The position numbers and the translations under genes were made by a program. Positions 58,918-64,000 of a stretch of 64,000 bases of DNA are shown here, piece by piece. How positions within the stretch are numbered: position 1 is the first letter of the stretch; each line of letters begins with the position of its first letter. This DNA is from Neobacillus pocheonensis (GTDB taxonomy: Bacteria > Bacillota > Bacilli > Bacillales > Cytobacillaceae): assembly GCA_023702235.1 (NCBI GenBank), contig JAMQCR010000002.1, positions 248,001 to 312,000 on the forward strand, written 5' to 3'. The notes below the pieces were generated by a model. The model was not told the DNA's origin. It saw only the letters and a list, made by a program, of their open reading frames with translations, and ran no database searches.

Positions 58918-59114
58918 TTATATGGCCCTAAAATGAAAATGAGCGCTGATCCTTGTTACTGAATCGCGCCCGATTGCAGAATAAGAGCTCATATCCAAAA
59001 CCACTTTATTTCAAAGATATAAAATAAAAAAAGAACAGTGATGTATTAAGACCACTGTTCTTCATTTATTGAGTAAATTTTCCCGGGTTTCACTGAAAGC
59101 CGGGATCGCTTTTA

Positions 59115-60133
59115 TTATTCTAGTGCCTCGACAACTTGAGAATCAAGAGTCATTGTCGTAAACCAGTTTGGATACAACGGTACAGGACGTGTCAATTTCT
59201 CCAGCACCTCGATTTCTTCCGATGTCAGGTTCAGCTCGACAGCGGTTAAATTGTCTTCTAATTGGGAAGCTTTGCTCGAACCTACAAGCACGCTATTTAC
59301 ATGAGTCTGTGCCAGTAGCCAAGCGAGTGACACTTGTGCCGGAGTTGCGCCATGATCTTGTGCGAATTCTCGAATCTTATCCAAGATTGTAAAGCCCCAT
59401 TCCTTGTCATGCGGAAGGAAATCAAATCCGCTCAGCCGATTATTCGGATCATTCAGATTATTGCGGGTATACTTACCGCTTAAGAAACCGCCAGCTAGAG
59501 GACTCCACACCGTTAATCCAACATTGTTGTTTTTCATGAAAGGAATTGTATCGTGCTCAATATCCCGACCAACTAATGAATAGTACATTTGCCCATTAAT
59601 AAAGGTGGCCACCCGCGTTCACGTTGCATCTGAAGGGCTTGAGCAGCCATCCAAGCTGGCCAGTTAGAATAGCCGAGATATCGAACTTTGCCTTGCCGAA
59701 CCAGATCTTTAAGCGCCTCAAGCGTCTCTTCGAGCGGGGTGAACGGATCGGTCTTATGGACAATATAAAGATCTATATAATCGGTATTTAATCGAGCTAG
59801 GCTCGCTTCGCACGCAGTGAATAAATGTTTACGGGATAGTCCAGTTTGGACAAGGCTTGAACCCACCCTATTACCAACTTTAGTGGCAATGATAATTTCT
59901 TTTCTGCGAGTCCCCAGCAACCGACCCAATATTTCTTCACTTTGCCCATCTGCGTAAGCGTCCGCTGTATCGAAGAAATTGATGCCAGCATCCAGCGCTT
60001 TGTCTACTAGCTCCTTTGCTTGACCTTCACCGACTTTGTATACACTTGGAATATTCCCTGATCCAAAAGTCATCGCCCCAAACGCAAGTTTCGATACAAT
60101 CAATCCAGATTTCCCCAATCGGACATACTTCAT
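59115..60133 (-). pseudogene. aldo/keto reductase, frameshifted
   Basis: AKR family TIM barrel. First frame from ATG 60133 (GAGGAGG upstream): RLGKSGLIVSKLAFGAMTFG, FFDTADAYADGQSEEILGRL (Asp and Tyr of the tetrad), IIIATKVG (Lys), DYIDLYIVHKTDPFTPLEET (His) to QRERGW. Then ATFINGQMYYSLVGRDIEHD, VWSPLAGGFLSGKYTR and LVGSSKASQLEDNL (NADPH site) follow in another frame. One G of GGGTGGGCC is missing near 59607. Repaired length ~339 residues. Would reduce aldehydes or ketones with NADPH. Confidence 0.9.
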
Positions 60134-60283
60134 ATTTTGCTCAGCCTCCTCATAATGATTGGTAACATAATTTCAAATTTCTTCATTTTAAAAAGAATCT
60201 TTGTACTAATTCTGCGAAAATAGTGGTAGTACCTTCTAAATATTTACATTTTTTAACTTCTCTACAATATGGCCCATTTCATT

Positions 60284-60326
60284 AAAAAGGGCGCATTTCT
60301 TGCTCCAGAAATGCGCCCTTTAGACA
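60284..60326. terminator. hairpin terminator near the IS110-family element
   Basis: AAAGGGCGCATTTCT pairs with AGAAATGCGCCCTTT, 15-bp stem. Its sequence is akin to the GCGCCC-type repeats. Confidence 0.7.
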
Positions 60327-60436
60327 TAATGAACGAAACGGCTCCCATCGCTTAACGTAGGTTGCACTTGGTCATAATGTTACTACCCAAAATAAAAAAC
60401 CGAGTGTAGAGCTACACGCGAAAAGGAGTCGTTATT

Positions 60437-61564
60437 ATGAAGGATGTTCAAAAATTTGTTGGTTTAGACGTATCTAAAGATACTATTGCTGTTGCGATTG
60501 CTGACCCTGGTCGTGGTGAACCTAGATTTCATGGAACTATTCAAAATAAACCAGAGGATATTCGCAAACTAATGAAAAAGTTAGGAAATCATGAAAATTT
60601 ACTTGTTTGTTATGAAGCAGGACCTACTGGGTATGGAATTTATCGATTACTTCTATCTTTGGACATTGAATGTATGGTTGTTGCACCCTCTCTTATCCCA
60701 AAGCGTTCGGGCGATCGCGTCAAAACAGATAAAAGGGATTCTACTAGATTAGCTCAGCTACTTCGTGCTGGAGAGCTTACTTCTGTATGGGTTCCAGATG
60801 AAGATCATGAAGCACTTAGAGATTTAATCCGTGCTCGTCATGATGCTCGAGAAGATTTACAAAGTTCTCGCCAGAGACTTGTTCACCTCTTACTTCGCCA
60901 TGAAATACGTCCTCCGCAAGGAGTTCGAAATTGGTCCGTAAAACATCGTGAATGGTTAAAACGATTAACATTTGAAAGAGCTTCTCAGCGTATTGTTTTT
61001 CAAGAATATCTCCATGCCATTTATGAAGTTGAGGAGCGTATGAAACGACTAGAAGCTCAAATACATGAAGAAGCCATTCAAAGTGAACATGCTCCCGTCA
61101 TTCAAGCGCTACAAACATTAAGAGGAGTCGCAGAAGTAACTGCTGTTACATTAGTAGCTGAAATTGGACAATTCTCTCGCTTTTCAAATCCAAGACAACT
61201 GATGTCCTATGCTGGTCTCGTCCCTAAAGAATACTCGAGTGGATCTAGTCGTTGGCAAGGCTCAATTACTAAAACCGGAAACGCCCAAATTCGTCGTTCA
61301 ATAGTAGAAGTTTGTTGGTCTTATCGCCATCGACCATCTCTTAAAGGCGAATTGCTTAAACGTCAAGAAGGTCAAGATCCAGAGGCAAAACGTATTGCTT
61401 GGAAGGCTCAACACCGTCTTCATATGAAATATCATCGTATCTCTGCTAAAGGAAAGGGTGGAAAAGTAGCTGTTGTTGCTGTCGCCAGAGAATTACTTGG
61501 ATTTATTTGGGCTATCGGTTGTGCCATTGAGGATAAGCAAGTAATTGATTTGAATGTTGCTTAA
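60437..61564 (+). CDS. IS110-family DEDD transposase
   Basis: 375 residues, intact, AAAAGGAG upstream. RuvC-like DEDD domain: FVGLDVSKDTIAVAIADPGR (Asp), VCYEAGPTGYGIYRLL (Glu), RVKTDKRDSTRLAQLLRAGE (Asp/Asp). C-terminal Transposase_20 domain: LQTLRGVAEVTAVTLVAEIG, LMSYAGLVPKEYSSGSSRWQ, ITKTGNAQIRRSIVEVCWSY with the Ser used as recombination nucleophile. Recent work shows that these enzymes are guided by a bridge RNA (seekRNA) encoded in the element. The C-terminal tail GKGGKVAVVAVARELLGFIW is typical. Confidence 0.93.
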   Translation: MKDVQKFVGLDVSKDTIAVAIADPGRGEPRFHGTIQNKPEDIRKLMKKLGNHENLLVCYEAGPTGYGIYRLLLSLDIECMVVAPSLIPKRSGDRVKTDKRDSTRLAQLLRAGELTSVWVPDEDHEALRDLIRARHDAREDLQSSRQRLVHLLLRHEIRPPQGVRNWSVKHREWLKRLTFERASQRIVFQEYLHAIYEVEERMKRLEAQIHEEAIQSEHAPVIQALQTLRGVAEVTAVTLVAEIGQFSRFSNPRQLMSYAGLVPKEYSSGSSRWQGSITKTGNAQIRRSIVEVCWSYRHRPSLKGELLKRQEGQDPEAKRIAWKAQHRLHMKYHRISAKGKGGKVAVVAVARELLGFIWAIGCAIEDKQVIDLNVA

Positions 61565-61619
61565 GTAGATTAAAAATTAAACTATGTAATAAATTTTCTA
61601 TCGAATAATATCTTTGTGA

Positions 61620-61850
61620 TTGAAAATTGAAGATTTGGCTCGAAGGCAAACTCCCGGGAAGGAGAACCCTCATGTTCCATTATGCACTAGGTTCGAAGAA
61701 CCGAACGTGCGCCTTTAGTCAGAGGCAGCTCCGTGACGGATGTAGTGAAATGTGGTACCCAACCCACGCATATCAGTTTGTATACCACCGTCAACGTTTT
61801 TGCCTTCGTGCCAAGTTTTTAAGGTTATCCATATTCAACTTTTAGGATTG
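61620..61850 (+). ncRNA. candidate bridge RNA / seekRNA segment of the IS110-family element
   Basis: GC-rich, non-coding DNA directly behind the transposase with several stems: GGTTCG-AAGAA-CCGAAC (61690-61707), ACTCCCGGGAAGGAG (61651-61665) and GTGGTACC...GTATACCAC (61750-61789). In the IS1111 branch of this family the guide RNA is encoded downstream of the transposase. Assignment to that role is inference from position and structure. Confidence 0.5.
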
Positions 61851-61935
61851 TATCCATTTCGGATTTAGCTTATCAAGGGAAAGTGCGCCCTTGACAAGCT
61901 AAATCCGAAAGGATATTTGATTTGTAAGTTGAACA
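61836..61935. repeat. large imperfect hairpin
   Basis: The core TTTCGGATTTAGCTTATCAA-GGG (61857-61879) pairs with its complement at 61888-61910 with one mismatch around an 8-base loop; TATCC/GGATA and TTCAACTT/AAGTTGAA extend the stem outward after bulges. Confidence 0.8.
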
Positions 61936-62175
61936 AGGAATCGGATTAACCCCCGAATTTTGGACAATAACTCACTTATTCTTTTGTTTTCACAGTTTTT
62001 TATTTGTTGGTTTTCTATCGTTATATTTCAGAAAGGCCATGTGGCTTGACATGGAGCCTCTGCGGGCATAATTCTCCTGCCAAGAAGCCAGCTGTTCAAA
62101 CAGTTGGCATCGCCAAATGAGGCTATCATGCCCGCCACTCCAAATCAAGCCGGTGCTTTGAAGTTTATGCGCCCC

Positions 62176-63060
62176 TTATACTCGAACTTCTTTGATTACC
62201 AAGGTTCCTTGCTTTTCATAGAATTCTTTTGGGGATAAATCTAGAATGCTAGAATGCATGCGGCGTTCATTATAAAACTTCATAAACCATGCCACTTCTT
62301 TGTAAGCTTCTTCGTATGTTTCGAATTGAAATCTACTAAAACAATCATCTTCTAGAATTCGATGAAACGACTCAATATGAGCGTTCATATTAGGTGTTTT
62401 TGGCGGAATTCTTTCGTGTTCGGTTTGAAATTCCTGGCAGCCCCGTTCAAAGGCGTGAGAAATAAACTGCGGTCCATTATCAGATCGAATCACAGGTTTT
62501 TCCTTTTTATCAACTTGTTTCCTTTTTAATAAAGCTCTTTGTAAAGTTTGTTTTACATCCTGACCACTGCAGCTTAGCCCAATATGATAATCAATGATGG
62601 AACGATCAAATACATCAATAAAGGAACATACGAAGAAAAATCTTTGTTCGCCTTCAATAAATCCATATTTGATATCCGTTTCCCAAAGTTGATTGGAAGC
62701 AGTGATGACTCGATTTCTTGCCAGTTTTCTAGGATAGGAGATTCTTTTTTGACGCTGTGGACGTAGAATATCCAGCTCTTTACAAAGTCTGTATACTTTC
62801 TTCTTATTAATGATCAAGTGGTATTTACGACGCAATTGCTTTGTTAATTTTCGATAACCGTAACCAAATCCATCGCCTGCAATTTCTTCAAGAAGCCATT
62901 CCTTTATTTGTTCATCTGAAATTTTCTTTCCGTCCTTTTTGATGGAATAACCTGGTGCTGGACGCCCCTCACTTACTTTCTTTTCCTCTACACGACCATT
63001 TTCTTGGTAGTAATAGGTTGAGCGAGGAATACCTATTATTTTTAGCACCTTTTGTTTCAC
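62176..63060 (-). CDS. IS3-family transposase OrfB (DDE integrase)
   Basis: 294 residues counted from the first Met; in vivo it is made as OrfAB by -1 frameshifting, because PSLAEKLEIADKWIKKGYVK upstream is in the same frame back to the slippery A-AAA-AAG at the end of orfA. HTH_21 part (GDGFGYGYRKLTKQLRRKYH) and rve core with DDE: QLWETDIKYGFIEGEQRFFF (Asp), VIRSDNGPQFISHAF (Asp), TPNMNAHIESFHRILEDDCF (Glu). Intact. Confidence 0.92.
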   Translation of the reverse strand: MKQKVLKIIGIPRSTYYYQENGRVEEKKVSEGRPAPGYSIKKDGKKISDEQIKEWLLEEIAGDGFGYGYRKLTKQLRRKYHLIINKKKVYRLCKELDILRPQRQKRISYPRKLARNRVITASNQLWETDIKYGFIEGEQRFFFVCSFIDVFDRSIIDYHIGLSCSGQDVKQTLQRALLKRKQVDKKEKPVIRSDNGPQFISHAFERGCQEFQTEHERIPPKTPNMNAHIESFHRILEDDCFSRFQFETYEEAYKEVAWFMKFYNERRMHSSILDLSPKEFYEKQGTLVIKEVRV

Positions 63061-63086
63061 ATAGCCTTTCTTAATCCATTTATCGG

Positions 63087-63401
63087 CTATCTCAAGCTTT
63101 TCAGCAAGTGAGGGTTTTTCTTTTTTATAAGATCGCGAAGAATAGCAATCTCTAAGTCTTTTTCACCCAATAGTTTTTTCAACTGATCGTTTTCTTGCGA
63201 TAACATTTTAGTCTCCAAAGGAGTAGAATCTACTCCTAAGCTTATGTCATTGTATTTACCCTCTTTGTATTCTTTCACCCAACGGTTTACCATGTTTGAA
63301 CTTAGTTCATATCTTCGAGCTACTACGGCTGCGTTACCTGTATCAATAGCTTCTTTACAAACTTGGATTTTAAATTCTTTTGGATGTTGAGTTCTTTTCA
63401 T
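63087..63401 (-). CDS. IS3-family transposase OrfA (helix-turn-helix)
   Basis: 104 residues, AAAGGAG eleven bases before the ATG. HTH_Tnp_1 domain (EFKIQVCKEAIDTGNAAVVA, RRYELSSNMVNRWVKEYKEG) plus a leucine-zipper-like region (LSQENDQLKKLLGEKDLEIA). It binds the terminal repeats and regulates OrfAB. The end of the gene (IKKKNP) lies on A-AAA-AAG, the usual frameshift signal of IS3 elements. Confidence 0.92.
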   Translation of the reverse strand: MKRTQHPKEFKIQVCKEAIDTGNAAVVARRYELSSNMVNRWVKEYKEGKYNDISLGVDSTPLETKMLSQENDQLKKLLGEKDLEIAILRDLIKKKNPHLLKSLR

Positions 63402-63535
63402 GGTGTCAGCTCCTTTAGATAATACTATTATAAAATAATTAACTAGGGCTGTCCAAGTTCATTTTGGGGCTTATGAGGAATAACTCTATTCATTGCTGAA
63501 TAAAACACCATTTAAAAACATTTGTGTGTGGTGGG

Positions 63536-63556
63536 TTGACAGTTTCGTTCATATCA
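63536..63556. repeat. 21-bp repeat
   Basis: TTGACAGTTTCGTTCATATC plus A is identical to 27744-27764. A diverged inverted copy (GTTTCGTTCAT) is at 60333-60347, at the left end of the IS110-family element. Confidence 0.6.
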
Positions 63557-63594
63557 ATGGAATAACTAAAAATATGGCTCAATCTTATAATCAC

Positions 63595-63999
63595 TTAATT
63601 CTTCTTTTTACTAATGCTCCCGTTTAGTATTGGGAAAAGGATTTGTAACACTATTTGTTTTAAAGATAGTGCCATTGAATGAGTAGAAAAATCATTTTTA
63701 TTCAAAGGCTGGACAGATAAAACTGCAATATTCCCGTCCGTGTAATACCAATCTCCGCCACCATTGAATCCAAAAAGGTTAGGTTGATCAAACGATAAAA
63801 CAAGTGTAGCTTTCATAAATGGTTTTAAATCCTGGATAACCTTATCTCTCTCTTCGTCCACAGAAGGAGAAATATGATGAGTGGGCAGATGTGACCTTCC
63901 ACTAAGTTCAATCCCATGATCATAGGTAGCTGAACCCAACCATACTTCCTCACCATGGATTGTTGTATTAGTTTTCCAAAGTCGAATGTGGTCCCTAAT
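63595..63999 (-). CDS. LssY C-terminal domain protein, cut by window edge
   Basis: The frame is open to the right edge, so only the C-terminal ~134 residues are seen: IRDHIRLWKTNTTIHGEEVW, LGSATYDHGIELSGRSHLPT, HHISPSVDEERDKVIQDLKP. This is the LssY_C domain found in membrane proteins near PAP2 phosphatases and LssB-type secretion loci; its activity is not established. The C-terminus (LFPILNGSISKKKN) follows normally. Confidence 0.75.
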   Translation of the reverse strand: MRDHIRLWKTNTTIHGEEVWLGSATYDHGIELSGRSHLPTHHISPSVDEERDKVIQDLKPFMKATLVLSFDQPNLFGFNGGGDWYYTDGNIAVLSVQPLNKNDFSTHSMALSLKQIVLQILFPILNGSISKKKN

Positions 64000-64000
64000 T

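Larger units (their letters stand above)
60330..61850 (+). mobile_element. IS110-family insertion sequence (approximate ends)
   Basis: Includes the 110-base left non-coding end with the stem GTGTAG/CTACAC (60399-60415), the transposase and ~285 bases of structured DNA downstream. The family has no clear terminal inverted repeats, so ends are estimates. Confidence 0.7.
61965..63465 (-). mobile_element. IS3-family insertion sequence (approximate ends)
   Basis: Contains orfA and orfB of an IS3-type transposase on the minus strand. TTTTGGACAATA at the left and its counterpart ACTTGGACAGCC (inverted) at the right mark the probable ends. The 3' non-coding part (62068-62146) has a long stem: GCGGGCAT pairs with ATGCCCGC. 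Confidence 0.75.

Overview
The window comes from a low-GC, endospore-forming Bacillaceae chromosome. Evidence: a gamma-type small acid-soluble spore protein, Bacillus-type 16S, 23S and 5S genes with a 24-gene tRNA array behind them, a YdeB/CarD homologue, cold-shock proteins of the Bacillus Csp type, frequent TTG/GTG starts behind strong GGAGG ribosome sites, and several intergenic repeat families that recur in Bacillaceae. I do not name a species. Most genes lie on the minus strand.

Layout. 1-9.5 kb: tail of a short-chain dehydrogenase, a tyrosine recombinase, a duplicated cold-shock cassette, a frameshifted CarD-type gene, sspE, a CorA-type transporter and many gene stubs. 9.9-17.1 kb: one rRNA operon (16S-23S-5S) followed by 24 tRNA genes, all on the minus strand; several tRNAs have damaged acceptor stems. 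17.7-21 kb: NlpC/P60 remnant, GNAT enzyme, and a cidAB pair whose LysR-type activator is broken. 22-26.2 kb: a decayed conjugation/mobilisation module (coupling protein and MobA/MobL relaxase, both frameshifted). 26.7-31.7 kb: nitroreductase, VC0807-type membrane protein, GNAT and a pair of SMR transporters, several of them frameshifted. 30.8-37.3 kb: an ABC uptake operon (lipoprotein, AP-superfamily phosphohydrolase, two permeases, ATPase) followed by a DeoR regulator and a HAD phosphatase. 37.5-39.6 kb: divergent XRE-cupin regulator and D-serine ammonia-lyase. 40.4-46.6 kb: a catabolic cluster of ureohydrolase, iron alcohol dehydrogenase, aldehyde dehydrogenase and APC permease, divergent from a MerR regulator; the first two enzymes are broken. 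46.6-50.1 kb: secreted-protein and RND-pump remnants, an intact LysR gene and an HD-hydrolase remnant. 50.4-50.7 kb: an orphan GC-rich structured island. 51-54.9 kb: a haem-stress locus (hrtB-hrtA-hssR-hssS) with a matching HssR direct-repeat box. 55-59 kb: debris of an integrated element (small DNA-binding proteins, zinc-ribbon protein, recombinase fragment) interrupted by an IS1182-type element. 59-64 kb: frameshifted aldo/keto reductase, an IS110-family and an IS3-family element, and a truncated LssY-domain gene.

Two themes dominate. First, about fifteen genes carry one-base indels, many in homopolymer runs, plus a few nonsense codons; this is either genuine decay around mobile elements or uneven base-calling, and raw reads would settle it. 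Second, the intergenic DNA is unusually full of dispersed palindromic repeats. The most distinctive observations are the IS1182-type element sitting exactly in the loop of a bidirectional terminator with an 8-bp target duplication, the structured DNA downstream of the IS110-family transposase (candidate bridge RNA), the orphan structured island near 50.5 kb, and the 8-bp deletion in tRNA-Phe.
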